Of a DNA stretch of 64,000 bases, positions 52,055 to 62,572 are shown in pieces. A program made the position numbers and the translations under genes. The notes beneath the pieces are model-generated. The model was not told the DNA's origin. It worked only from the letters and a program-made list of their open reading frames with translations, and ran no database searches. The DNA is from Streptomyces neyagawaensis (GTDB lineage Bacteria; Actinomycetota; Actinomycetes; Streptomycetales; Streptomycetaceae), in NCBI RefSeq assembly GCF_023516595.1, contig NZ_JAMGBG010000029.1, positions 171,361 through 235,360 on the forward strand. The letters run 5' to 3'. Position 1 is the first letter of the stretch; each line of letters opens with the position of its first letter.

Positions 52055-53277
52055 CCCACGGGCCCATCGACCAGCCCCTACGCCCGGTACGGCCCCACCC
52101 CGTCGAACCCGTCTGGACCCAGCCGCCCGACCCCACCCGCGTCGACCCCGCCGTGCTCGGCGCCCTGCTGCTCCGGCACGGCTGGCAGCGGCGCGGCGGC
52201 GCCGCCGGACGCTACGGCCGCTGGACCCCACCGGGGCCCGGCGGAAGGGGCATGAGCCTGCTCGTCCCCGAGAACCGGGCCTTCCCCGACAGCGACGACC
52301 TGCTCGGCGAGGCGCTGACGGCCCTCTTCCGCAGCGGATCGCCGGCCGCACGCGACGTCCTGGTCGGCCTCGCCGTCCCCAGCGACGAGATCCGCTGGTG
52401 GCGGGATGTACCGACCGGACCCGTGGGCACCGCATCCTGGGCCGTCGAGGACCAACTCCGCTCCGCCGCGCGCCAGATGCTCCTCGCGGCGGCCCTGGCC
52501 ACCCGCGCGCGAGCCGGCTACTACGGCGCACGCCACCGCCTGTCCGCCGCCGCACTCCTCGACGGCGTCCTCGTCGGCGCCGCACCCGGCGGCCGCAGCC
52601 TCACCGCCTTCGTGCCCGTCGCCGGCGGGCGCCCCCTCGCCGTACGCCTCCAACAGGCCCTGTACGCCACCCGCGAGGCCATCGACTACCAGCGCGCCAC
52701 CGGCGGCATGGACGCCTTCGACGGCGCCGTGGAGGCCGGGGTGAGCCACGAGTTGACCGAGGCCCTCGTCGCCCTCGTCCGCGGCACCGAGGGCGCCCGC
52801 GTCGCCGTCGAGTGGGCGCCCGCCGCCGGGGTCCCCGAAGGCGGCACGACCCCGCCCGAACCCGTCGAGTTCTCACCCGGCGACCTGCCCGTGCTGCGCG
52901 AGGCCGGCGCCCGCTACCTTCGCGAGGAACCCTCCGTGCCGGTCTGCCTCACCGGGGCAGTGGTCCGGATGCGCCGGTCCGCCGCGCGCGGCGAGGGAAC
53001 CGTACGGCTGCGCGTCCTCGCCGGGGCCGAGGTCCCGCACGTCCGGATGACCCTCGACGAGGAGGCGTACCGGATCGCGGGGCACGCTCATCTCGTGGGG
53101 CTGCCCGTACGGGTCCACGGACGGCTGGAGAGCCGGGGCGGCTTCCGGCGGCTCACCGACGCGGGCGGCGTCGCCCCCGTGGAGGTCGACGAGGCGGAGC
53201 GGGACCGCCTGATGAAGTCCCTCCAGGAGACAGCGGAGATCACGGCCTTCTTCGAGGAGGCGTGCGGAGGAGAGTGA
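52051..53277 (+). CDS. 408-residue protein of unknown function, coupled to the DUF4365 gene
   Basis: GTG 52051 overlaps the DUF4365 stop, with GGGAGG 6 nt upstream. The N-terminus (to about 55) is Pro-rich (VTHGPIDQPLRPVRPHPVEPVWTQPP), then LLRHGWQRRGGAAGRYGRWTPPG, a helical middle (LRSAARQMLLAAALATRARAGYYGARHRLSAAALLDGVLVG) and a C-terminal beta-rich part with IAGHAHLVGLPVRVHGRLESRGGFRRLTDAGG. It ends in an acidic helix (FFEEACGGE). No family I can name. The VHGRLESRGG stretch resembles OB-fold strands weakly. Confidence 0.75.
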   Translation: MTHGPIDQPLRPVRPHPVEPVWTQPPDPTRVDPAVLGALLLRHGWQRRGGAAGRYGRWTPPGPGGRGMSLLVPENRAFPDSDDLLGEALTALFRSGSPAARDVLVGLAVPSDEIRWWRDVPTGPVGTASWAVEDQLRSAARQMLLAAALATRARAGYYGARHRLSAAALLDGVLVGAAPGGRSLTAFVPVAGGRPLAVRLQQALYATREAIDYQRATGGMDAFDGAVEAGVSHELTEALVALVRGTEGARVAVEWAPAAGVPEGGTTPPEPVEFSPGDLPVLREAGARYLREEPSVPVCLTGAVVRMRRSAARGEGTVRLRVLAGAEVPHVRMTLDEEAYRIAGHAHLVGLPVRVHGRLESRGGFRRLTDAGGVAPVEVDEAERDRLMKSLQETAEITAFFEEACGGE

Positions 53278-53286
53278 GAGGCCCCT

Positions 53287-53337
53287 GCGGGGCGCAGACG
53301 AGCGAGAGCCCGCGCGGGGCGGAGACGAGTGAGAGCC
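53287..53337. repeat. 24-bp direct repeat pair
   Basis: Two copies of GCGGGGCGSAGACGAGYGAG plus AGCC (53287-53310 and 53314-53337), 27 nt apart, right after the unknown gene. No function inferred. Confidence 0.6.
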
Positions 53338-53529
53338 CCCACGGGCGGGTCGCGGCGCAGACCCCCGCGGGGGAGCGAGCGGCGGCCGCGTCCGAGCCTT
53401 CGGCGTCCCTCGTCGGGCGACGGGGACCGGCGAGGGCGTAACCGTTTCGCAGAGGGCACCCCCGGCTCGGTACGATTCCTGTCTGCGTACGCGGACGCGT
53501 GCGCGACCACCATCAGGCAGGAGAGACCG

Positions 53530-55506
<1,977 letters not shown>

Positions 55507-55534
55507 GCCGCCCTCGCGGATGAGCGAGTGAGAA

Positions 55535-55570
55535 GGAGGCCCCCGGGGGTTCGGATCCCCGGGGGCCTCC
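55535..55570 (+). terminator. 14-bp perfect terminator after thrS
   Basis: Arms 55535-55548 and 55557-55570 with an 8-nt loop GTTCGGAT, 28 nt past the thrS stop. Confidence 0.85.
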
Positions 55571-55636
55571 GCTCGTCTGCCCCGCCCCGGCACCCGGCGA
55601 CACGCCGAGAACGGACGAAGCCATATGCTGCACTGC

Positions 55637-56185
55637 ATGACGAGTGAGCCGGAACAGCAGATCGGAGTGGGAACGCAGGACGCGTTCCAGCGCCTGTGGA
55701 CGCCCCACCGGATGGCCTACATCCAGGGCGAGAACAAGCCGACCGGTCCGGGGGCCGACGACGGCTGTCCGTTCTGCTCCATCCCGGCCAAGTCGGACGA
55801 GGACGGCCTGATCATCCGACGCGGTGAGCATGTGTACGCGGTGCTCAACCTCTACCCGTACAACGGCGGCCACCTCATGGTCGTGCCGTACCGGCACGTC
55901 GCCGACTACACGGACCTGACCGTCCCGGAGACCGCCGAGCTGGCCGAACTCACCAAGCAGTCCATGACCGCCCTGCGCACCGCCTCCGGCGCGCACGGCT
56001 TCAACATCGGCATGAACCAGGGCACGGTCGCCGGCGCGGGCATCGCGGCCCACCTCCACCAGCACATCGTGCCCCGCTGGGGCGGCGACACGAACTTCAT
56101 GCCGGTGGTGGGCCACACGAAGGTGCTGCCGCAGCTGTTGGCCGACACGAGGAAGATGCTTGCGGAGGCATGGCCCAGCGTGTGA
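55637..56185 (+). CDS. HIT-family nucleotide phosphorylase/hydrolase
   Basis: 182 residues. The histidine triad HLHQHIVPRW (about 138-147) and ERLWTPHRMAYIQG-type start (QRLWTPHRMAYIQGENKP, about 18-35) match actinobacterial Ap4A phosphorylase relatives (Rv2613c group). CPFC near residue 45 may bind zinc. TATGCT (55624-55629) lies 7 nt before ATG 55637, so a leaderless start is likely; ATG 55625 is the alternative. In Mycobacterium the orthologue also sits between thrS and pgsA. Confidence 0.9.
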   Translation: MTSEPEQQIGVGTQDAFQRLWTPHRMAYIQGENKPTGPGADDGCPFCSIPAKSDEDGLIIRRGEHVYAVLNLYPYNGGHLMVVPYRHVADYTDLTVPETAELAELTKQSMTALRTASGAHGFNIGMNQGTVAGAGIAAHLHQHIVPRWGGDTNFMPVVGHTKVLPQLLADTRKMLAEAWPSV

Positions 56186-56231
56186 GCCGGGGGCGCCTGT
56201 TCGTCTGCCAGGTGAGGGCGCGTGCGCGTCT

Positions 56232-56377
56232 GCGGGTGCGTGGGGCTTGTTCGCGCAGTTCCCCGCGCGCCTGAAGGGAACGGGCCTGCGGCCCGCCCTT
56301 CATGAGAAGCACGGGGCGCAGCCCCGGCCGCTTCTCAGGGGCGCGGGGAACTGCGCGAGAAACCACGACGCACCCGC
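56232..56377. repeat. 146-bp Streptomyces palindromic intergenic repeat
   Basis: Arms 56232-56272 and 56337-56377 are imperfect inverted repeats of about 41 nt with the core CGCAGTTCCCCGCGC. Inner hairpins GGGCC-tgc-GGCCC and CGGGGC-gca-GCCCCG (56312-56326). Recalled as widespread between Streptomyces genes; origin may be a MITE. Confidence 0.7.
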
Positions 56378-56436
56378 ACCCGCCGGCGAATCCGCACCCC
56401 CGACCCACCAGGCGCCCGCCCAAGCGAGCGCAGCGC

Positions 56437-58107
56437 TCACGCGTCGTAGACGTCCGCCTTACGCGGCGTAGGATCCTGCACCGCCCCGCTGAGGAACGCC
56501 GAGCGGGAGCCGAACTTCTCCGTGTCCACGCCGTTCTCCGCCAGCACCTTGATCGCGGCGTTGTGGACGACCCGCAGCACCGGCGTCGCGGCGCGCAGCG
56601 CGTCGTCGGCCATGAACCGGTGCCGCCACGGCTGATCCGCCCAGGCGTGCCGCAGACCGAACGGCTCCGGCAGGCCGATGGAGCCGCCGAGCCAGTTGAG
56701 CAGCGGCGGGTACCAGGTCAGCGGGGCACGCGCGGCGAGCCGTACGACCTCGTCGGCGTCGACGAGGGGGAGCTTGACCTTGCGGGTCTCCCAGAACCTG
56801 ACCGACTTCTGGACTTCCTTCTCCTTGGCCGCCGGCCCGGTCGTGAACAGACCGTGCACCGGACCCAGGGCGTGCCCGGTCACCTCGATGCGGAGCGTCT
56901 GGTGCAGGACGGTGACCGTCACCAGCATGGTGATGATCAACTGTCCGTCCCAGAGCGTCCACTGGACACCCAGGTAGTGCCGGTTGCCGCTGCCGAAGTG
57001 CTGCTTGTTGCAGATCTCCTGTATGGCGTGCGTCTTGTACTGGTACGCCTCGACGTCGGTGCCGTCCGGCCGGGCCACGGCGCCGGCGCCCTCACCGATG
57101 GGGCTGACGATCCAGTGCTTGATGGAAGGGGCCGTGAAACCACCCGTGTTGAGTGGGGTGCGCTCCAGCATCCGCAGCTGGTCGTGGATGGCCCGTATGA
57201 CGTCCCAGCTGCGGAACGGGTGGATCTCCTTGCCGGACTCGGCGGGCACCAGGTCCTCGGCGAGCTGCCAGCTGCCCCACCGGGTGCCCATGCCGAGGAT
57301 GCCCTTGGGGCCGGCGTAGAAGACGAGGTTGGAGCGCTGCTCGGCGCTGAGCCGGGCGAGCTCCTTGCGCAGCTGCTCTGCCTTGGTCTCGCCGGGGCTG
57401 CCGGGCACGGCCTCGGGGACCTTCGCGCCGATGCCGCCGCCGGACAGCAGACCGGACCAGCGGTCCCGCAGGTCCTGGGCGGTGCGCTCGCAGATCTGCT
57501 TGGCCCAGAACCAGCCGACCACCGGCAACACCACGCACGCACGCGCGTACCAGGCCCAGAAGCCGTCGAACGGCATCCTGAGCAGGAAGATCACCGCGAG
57601 CGCGCCCACGGCGACGAGCAGGGTGGTGCCGAGCGCACCGGCCCGCTTGTCCTCACGCTTGGCGATCGTCGTGCGGATCTGGAAGACCAGCAGCCACAGC
57701 AGCAGGCCGGGCAGGAAGAGCAGGCCGCACAGGACCATCACCGCCGACAGCCAGTTGTCGCGCTCCCGGCGGATGTTGGTCGCCGCCAGGCAGTGCTCGA
57801 CGACGACCTGCGGCTCCATGCCGAAGGACTGGATGAGCGGATTGCGGCCCGCGCCGACCATGCGGTCCCGCACCGCGAGGGAGAACGCCTCCCCGAGGTT
57901 CGGCCGGAAGATCGTCGCCCACTTGCGGCCGGGTTTCACCGAGGACTTGTGCCACTCGTTGTTGGCCTTGAGGATCTCGTCGACCTCGTTGTCCCGGTAG
58001 GCCGCGGACGCCAGGGCGTACGTCGCCGCCGTCTGTCCCGCGGTGCCCGTCAGCGGGACCTGTGCCCCGGGAGTGAAATCGAATTCGTCCGCCACCGCCG
58101 CCCCCAT
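56437..58107 (-). CDS. Multi-pass membrane protein, unknown function
   Basis: 556 residues from ATG 58107 (MGAAVADEFDF); GTG 58095 is possible. The N-terminus carries FDFTPGAQVPLTGTAGQTAATYALASAAYRDNEVDEILKANNEWH. TM spans: about 118-143 (LSAVMVLCGLLFLPGLLLWLLVF), 158-175 (LGTTLLVAVGALAVIFLL), and 180-195. A large soluble C-terminal part (NLVFYAGPKGILGMGTRWGSW; RSWDVIRAIHDQLRML) follows, with another hydrophobic span (LIITMLVTVTVLHQTLRIEV). Streptomyces relatives occur singly; function unknown. It interrupts the thrS-HIT/pgsA synteny. Confidence 0.8.
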   Translation of the reverse strand: MGAAVADEFDFTPGAQVPLTGTAGQTAATYALASAAYRDNEVDEILKANNEWHKSSVKPGRKWATIFRPNLGEAFSLAVRDRMVGAGRNPLIQSFGMEPQVVVEHCLAATNIRRERDNWLSAVMVLCGLLFLPGLLLWLLVFQIRTTIAKREDKRAGALGTTLLVAVGALAVIFLLRMPFDGFWAWYARACVVLPVVGWFWAKQICERTAQDLRDRWSGLLSGGGIGAKVPEAVPGSPGETKAEQLRKELARLSAEQRSNLVFYAGPKGILGMGTRWGSWQLAEDLVPAESGKEIHPFRSWDVIRAIHDQLRMLERTPLNTGGFTAPSIKHWIVSPIGEGAGAVARPDGTDVEAYQYKTHAIQEICNKQHFGSGNRHYLGVQWTLWDGQLIITMLVTVTVLHQTLRIEVTGHALGPVHGLFTTGPAAKEKEVQKSVRFWETRKVKLPLVDADEVVRLAARAPLTWYPPLLNWLGGSIGLPEPFGLRHAWADQPWRHRFMADDALRAATPVLRVVHNAAIKVLAENGVDTEKFGSRSAFLSGAVQDPTPRKADVYDA

Positions 58108-58162
58108 CGCCGCACACTCGCTCCTGCGGCTCTTCCCGACTTCCGTGCTCCGCACACCTGTT

Positions 58163-58220
58163 GATCAGGTCATCACCCGATCCGGAGCTGATCAAGCCCC
58201 ACTTGTCGATCAGGTGATCA
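58163..58220 (-). promoter_or_regulatory. Two GATCAGGTSATCA sites upstream of the membrane protein gene
   Basis: GATCAGGTCATCA (58163-58175) and GATCAGGTGATCA (58208-58220) are direct copies 45 bp apart. TGATCA occurs three times in the region (58162, about 58189, 58215). They lie 56-113 nt upstream of ATG 58107, where a promoter is expected. Confidence 0.55.
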
Positions 58221-58406
58221 GCGTATCCGCAGCGACGGACATCGCGCGGCGCGAAGAACGGACATTCACGGAACCCACCGGCCCTGCCCTCCCGCGCGGG
58301 CGGACGGGGCCCCCGGCACCCGTCGGCGGGCGGCCGCAGCCGCCCGCCGACATGCCGGCAGTCCCTTCCGCCGAACCCGAACCGTCAGTGCTCCCTCAGC
58401 GCTCCC

Positions 58407-60605
58407 TCAGTTCTCCTTCGCCCGTTCCCGAAGCCGCTCGGCCACCTGGGGCGGCATCGGCTCGTGCCGGGTGTAGCGGCGGCCGAAACGCGCGGTGCCG
58501 TGGGAGAGCGAACGCAGATCGACGGCGTAGCGGTCGATCTCGATCTCGGGGACCTCGGCGCGCACCAGGGTGCGCCCGCCGCCCGCCTGCTCCGTGCCCA
58601 CGACCCGTCCGCGCCGTCCCGACAGGTCGCTCATGACCGGGCCCACGTACTCGTCGCCGACCAGCACCGACACCTCGGCCACCGGCTCCAGCAGATGGAT
58701 CTTCGCGTCGGAGGCCGCCTCGCGCAGCGCCAGCGCGCCCGCCGTCTGGAACGCGGCGTCGGAGGAGTCCACCGAGTGCGCCTTGCCGTCCCGCAGCGTG
58801 ATCCGCACGTCGATGAGCGGATAGCCGGCCGCGACTCCCTTGGCGGCCTGCGCCCGCACACCCTTCTCGACGGACGGGATGAACTGCCGGGGCACCGCCC
58901 CGCCGACGACCTTGTCCACGAACTCGATGCCCGAACCGCCGGGCAGCGGCTCCACGTCGATCTCGCAGATCGCGTACTGCCCGTGCCCGCCGGACTGCTT
59001 CACATGGCGGCCCCGCCCGGCCGACTTGCCCGCGAACGTCTCCCGCAGGGAGACCTTGTGCGGGACGACGTCGACCTGGACGCCGTACCGGCTGCGCAGC
59101 CGCTCCAGCGCCACGTCGGCGTGCGCCTCGCCCAGGCACCAGAGCACCACCTGATGGGTGTCCGGGTTCTGTTCGAGCCGCATCGTCGGGTCCTCGGCGA
59201 CCAGTCGGGAAAGGCCCTGGGAGAGCTTGTCCTCGTCGGCCTTGCTGTGTGCCTGGATCGCGAGCGGCAGCAGCGGGTCCGGCATCTCCCACGGCTCCAT
59301 GAGCAGCGGGTCGTCCTTCGACGACAGGGTGTCGCCGGTCTCCGCGCGGTTCAGCTTCGCCACACACGCCAGGTCACCCGCGATGCAGTGCGTGAGGGTC
59401 CGCTGCTGTTTGCCGAAGGGCGCCGACAGGGCGCCGATCCGCTCGTCGACGTCGTGGTCCTCGTGTCCCCGGTCGGCGAGCCCGTGCCCCGAGACGTGCA
59501 CCGTCTCGTCGGGGTGCAGCGTCCCGGAGAAGACCCGCACCAGCGAGATACGGCCGACATAGGGGTCGCTGGCCGTCTTCACGACCTCGGCCACGAGGGG
59601 GCCGTCCGGATCGCAGGCCGCCCCGATCTCCCGCGGCGCGCCGTCCGGCGTCGTGACCGACGGGGCCTCGCGCTCCAGAGGCGTGGGGAAACCGCCGGTG
59701 ATCAGCTCCAGCAGCTCGACGGTGCCGATGCCCTGCCGTGCGCCCTCGGCGGCGGGCGCCGCGGCCAGCACGGGGTGGAAGACACCGCGGGCGACGGCCC
59801 GCTCCAGGTCGTCGATGAGCGTCTTGACGTCGATCTCCTCGCCGCCGAGGTAGCGGTCCATGAGGGTCTCGTCCTCGCTCTCCGCGATGATCCCCTCGAT
59901 CAGCCGGTTGCGCGCCTCCGCGATGTCCGGCAGCTGCTCGGGGCCCGGCTCGGACTCCTTGCGCTCCCCGGACGCGTAGTCGAACAGCTTCTGCGACAGC
60001 AGGCCGATCAGCCCGGTCACGGGCGCGTGCCCGTCCGGGCCCTGCGGGCCGTGCAGAGGCAGGTAGAGCGGCAGTACGGCGTCGGGGTCGTCCCCGCCGA
60101 ACGCCTCCGCGCAGATCCGCGTCATCTCCTCGAAGTCCGCCCGCGCGGCCTCCAGATGCGTGATCACGATCGCTCGCGGCATGCCGACCGCCGCGCACTC
60201 CTCCCACACCATGCGGGTCGAGCCGTCGACGCCGTCGGAGGCCGAGACGACGAAAAGGGCCGCGTCCGCCGCTCGCAGACCGGCCCTGAGTTCCCCGACG
60301 AAGTCGGCGTATCCGGGGGTGTCCAAAAGATTGATCTTGTACCCGCCCCATTCCACGGGTACCAGGGAGAGCTGCACCGAGCGCTGCTGCCGGTGCTCGA
60401 TCTCGTCGTAGTCGGAGACGGTGCCGCCGTCCTCCACACGGCCCGCCCGGTTCACGGCTCCCGCGGTCAGCGCGAGAGCCTCCACCAGAGTCGTCTTGCC
60501 CGATCCGGAGTGGCCGACCAGCACCACATTCCGTACGGACGCGGGGTGGTCGGCCGCCGTAGCCCTGCCGGCGGCCCCGGGGTGTGTGTTTGCCTTGTCG
60601 CCCAT
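58407..60605 (-). CDS. EF-G-like GTPase (EF-G2 type)
   Basis: 732 residues. ATG 60605 follows GGGAGG. GTPase G1 VGHSGSGKTTL (about 30-40) and G3 DTPGYADF (about 95-102) are conserved; where EF-G has NKxD (G4), this protein reads VITHLEAARAD (about 147-157). Domain II/III/IV elements follow (VFSGTLHPDETVHV; QSGGHGQYAICEIDVEPL; AGYPLIDVRITLRDGKAHSVDSS). Such paralogues are ribosome-associated GTPases of uncertain role, not the main translocase. Altered G4 implies unusual nucleotide specificity. Minus strand, divergent from pgsA. Confidence 0.9.
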   Translation of the reverse strand: MGDKANTHPGAAGRATAADHPASVRNVVLVGHSGSGKTTLVEALALTAGAVNRAGRVEDGGTVSDYDEIEHRQQRSVQLSLVPVEWGGYKINLLDTPGYADFVGELRAGLRAADAALFVVSASDGVDGSTRMVWEECAAVGMPRAIVITHLEAARADFEEMTRICAEAFGGDDPDAVLPLYLPLHGPQGPDGHAPVTGLIGLLSQKLFDYASGERKESEPGPEQLPDIAEARNRLIEGIIAESEDETLMDRYLGGEEIDVKTLIDDLERAVARGVFHPVLAAAPAAEGARQGIGTVELLELITGGFPTPLEREAPSVTTPDGAPREIGAACDPDGPLVAEVVKTASDPYVGRISLVRVFSGTLHPDETVHVSGHGLADRGHEDHDVDERIGALSAPFGKQQRTLTHCIAGDLACVAKLNRAETGDTLSSKDDPLLMEPWEMPDPLLPLAIQAHSKADEDKLSQGLSRLVAEDPTMRLEQNPDTHQVVLWCLGEAHADVALERLRSRYGVQVDVVPHKVSLRETFAGKSAGRGRHVKQSGGHGQYAICEIDVEPLPGGSGIEFVDKVVGGAVPRQFIPSVEKGVRAQAAKGVAAGYPLIDVRITLRDGKAHSVDSSDAAFQTAGALALREAASDAKIHLLEPVAEVSVLVGDEYVGPVMSDLSGRRGRVVGTEQAGGGRTLVRAEVPEIEIDRYAVDLRSLSHGTARFGRRYTRHEPMPPQVAERLRERAKEN

Positions 60606-60923
60606 GGTCCTGCCTCCCGTGCACGGTGAGGTCACTGTGGGCGCGGACACGCGAGGGCCGCGTGCGGTGGCGGCTCCGGCGACGCCCGCGGTCCTTCGAG
60701 CTTTCCACTCCCGTCACGGTGCGTCCATACGACGGACGTGATCCCTCCTCCCGCGCAGGTGGGGCGCGGTGGTGGTCGGCCGCGCCCCCGCCGCGCCACC
60801 GGTGCGTTCAGGACAGGACACGGCAGGCCGATGCCCGACGGCCGCCCGCGCACACCCGTGGCTACGATGGGCCAGCCGACGGTCAGCAGGGGCCGCCCGG
60901 CGACACCGACCCTCGGGAAGGCC
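60606..60923. other. Divergent region, EF-G-like gene / pgsA operon
   Basis: 318 nt. TACGAT (60863-60868) is a possible -10 for the plus-strand operon, without a clear -35. No other element seen. Confidence 0.4.
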
Positions 60924-61619
60924 ATGCTGAACAAGTACGCGCGTGCATTCTTCACGCGTGTCCTCACACCGTTCGCCGCGTTTCTGATCCGCAGGGGCGT
61001 CAGCCCCGACACGGTCACGCTCCTCGGCACCGCCGGAGTGATCGCGGGCGCGCTGGTCTTCTACCCCCGGGGCGAGTTCTTCTGGGGCACCGTCGTCATC
61101 ACGCTGTTCGTGTTCTCGGACCTCGTCGACGGCAACATGGCCCGCCAGATGGGCCGTTCCAGCCGCTGGGGCGCCTTCCTCGACTCCACGCTCGACCGCG
61201 TCGCCGACGGAGCGATCTTCGGCGGCTTCGCCCTGTGGTACGCGGGCGGCGGCAACGACAACGTCCTGTGCGCGGTGTCGATCTTCTGCCTGGCCAGCGG
61301 CCAGGTGGTGTCGTACACCAAGGCGCGCGGCGAGTCGATCGGGCTGCCGGTGGCGGTCAACGGCCTAGTGGAGCGCGCCGAGCGCCTGGTGATCTCGCTG
61401 GTCGCCGCCGGTCTCTCGGGGCTGCACAAGTTCGGCGTGCCCGGCATCGAGGTCCTGCTGCCGATCGCCCTGTGGATCGTCGCCGTCGGCAGCCTCGTCA
61501 CGCTGATCCAGCGCGTGGTCACCGTGCGTCGCGAGTCCGCCGAGGCGGAGGCGCAGGCCGCCGCCGCGGCGGACACGGCTCCGGAGGACTCCCCGCGCAA
61601 CAGCGAGGCGACCTCGTGA
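60924..61619 (+). CDS. pgsA: CDP-alcohol phosphatidyltransferase (phosphatidylinositol phosphate synthase type)
   Basis: 231 residues. ATG 60924 (MLNKYARAFFTRVLTPFAAFLIRRGVSPD) follows GGGAAGG. The CDP-alcohol signature DGNMARQMGRSSRWGAFLDSTLDRVAD (about 67-93; D..AR...G...D...D) is complete. Six TM spans. Joins CDP-diacylglycerol to inositol phosphate, the first step of PI/PIM lipids, based on order with the next two genes and on the mycobacterial pgsA1 cluster. C-terminal Ala/Glu-rich tail. Coupled to the next gene (GTGA). Confidence 0.9.
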   Translation: MLNKYARAFFTRVLTPFAAFLIRRGVSPDTVTLLGTAGVIAGALVFYPRGEFFWGTVVITLFVFSDLVDGNMARQMGRSSRWGAFLDSTLDRVADGAIFGGFALWYAGGGNDNVLCAVSIFCLASGQVVSYTKARGESIGLPVAVNGLVERAERLVISLVAAGLSGLHKFGVPGIEVLLPIALWIVAVGSLVTLIQRVVTVRRESAEAEAQAAAAADTAPEDSPRNSEATS

Positions 61620-62572
61620 GCGGTCTGCAGGAGCGCCTCACCGACGGGCTGTACGGCCTCGGCTGGGGCACCGTGAAGAAGCTGCCGGAACCCGTCGCCG
61701 TCCGCCTCGGCACCACGATCGCCGACGCCACCTGGAAGCGGCGCGGCCCGCTCGTCCGCCGCCTGGAGTCCAACTACGCGCGCGTGGTGCCGGACGCGAG
61801 CCCCGAGCGGCTCGCGGAGCTGTCCCGCGCGGGCATGCGGTCGTACCTGCGCTACTGGATGGAGTCCTTCCGGCTCCCCGCCTGGAGCGAGCAGCGGATA
61901 AGGACCGGCTTCGCCGCCGAGGACCTCCACCACCTCACCGACGGCCTCGCCGCCGGTCGGGGCGTCATCCTCGCCCTGCCCCACCTCGCCAACTGGGACC
62001 TCGCCGGCGCCTGGGTCACCACCGAGCTGAAGACCCCGTTCACGACGGTCGCCGAGCGCCTCAAGCCCGAATCCCTGTACGACCGCTTCGTCGCCTACCG
62101 CGAGGGGCTGGGCATGGAGGTCCTGCCGCACAACGGCGGCACCGCCTTCGGCACGCTGGCCCGGCGGCTGCGCGACGGCGGCCTGGTCTGCCTGGTCGCC
62201 GACCGGGACCTGTCCGCCTCCGGCGTCGAGGTCGACTTCTTCGGCGAGCCGACCCGGATGCCCGCCGGACCGGCCCTCCTCGCCCAGCAGACCGGAGCCC
62301 TGCTCCTGCCGGTCACGCTCTGGTACGACGACTCTCCCGTCATGCGGGGGCGGGTCCATTCCCCGGTCGAGGTACCCCAGTCAGGTACCCGCGCCGAGAA
62401 GACGTCTGTCATGACACAGGCGCTGGCGGATGCCTTCGCCACCGGCATCGCCGACCATCCGGAGGACTGGCACATGCTCCAGCGCTTGTGGCTCGCGGAC
62501 CTCGATCCCACGAAGGATCCTGAGAGGACCTCCAAGGAATCCTCCGAGGACCCCGAGAAGGGACGCCCGTGA
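61616..62572 (+). CDS. Acyltransferase, LpxL/HtrB-like (PIM acyltransferase type)
   Basis: 318 residues. GTG 61616 overlaps the pgsA stop. Typical motif LPHLANWDLAGAW (HX4D, about 121-133), and VPLVAD-type CLVADRDLSASGVEVDFFGEPTRMPAGPALLA. Mycobacterial orthologue acylates phosphatidylinositol mannoside on the inner leaflet. C-terminal acidic/Ser tail (SKESSEDPEKGRP). Overlaps the mannosyltransferase start. Confidence 0.9.
   Translation: MSGLQERLTDGLYGLGWGTVKKLPEPVAVRLGTTIADATWKRRGPLVRRLESNYARVVPDASPERLAELSRAGMRSYLRYWMESFRLPAWSEQRIRTGFAAEDLHHLTDGLAAGRGVILALPHLANWDLAGAWVTTELKTPFTTVAERLKPESLYDRFVAYREGLGMEVLPHNGGTAFGTLARRLRDGGLVCLVADRDLSASGVEVDFFGEPTRMPAGPALLAQQTGALLLPVTLWYDDSPVMRGRVHSPVEVPQSGTRAEKTSVMTQALADAFATGIADHPEDWHMLQRLWLADLDPTKDPERTSKESSEDPEKGRP

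Noticed and set aside
53338..53529. T-box leader for thrS
   Set aside because: No T-box consensus or terminator/antiterminator pair was seen before the GTG start.
58464..60629. 721-codon plus-strand ORF
   Set aside because: Antisense of the EF-G-like gene.
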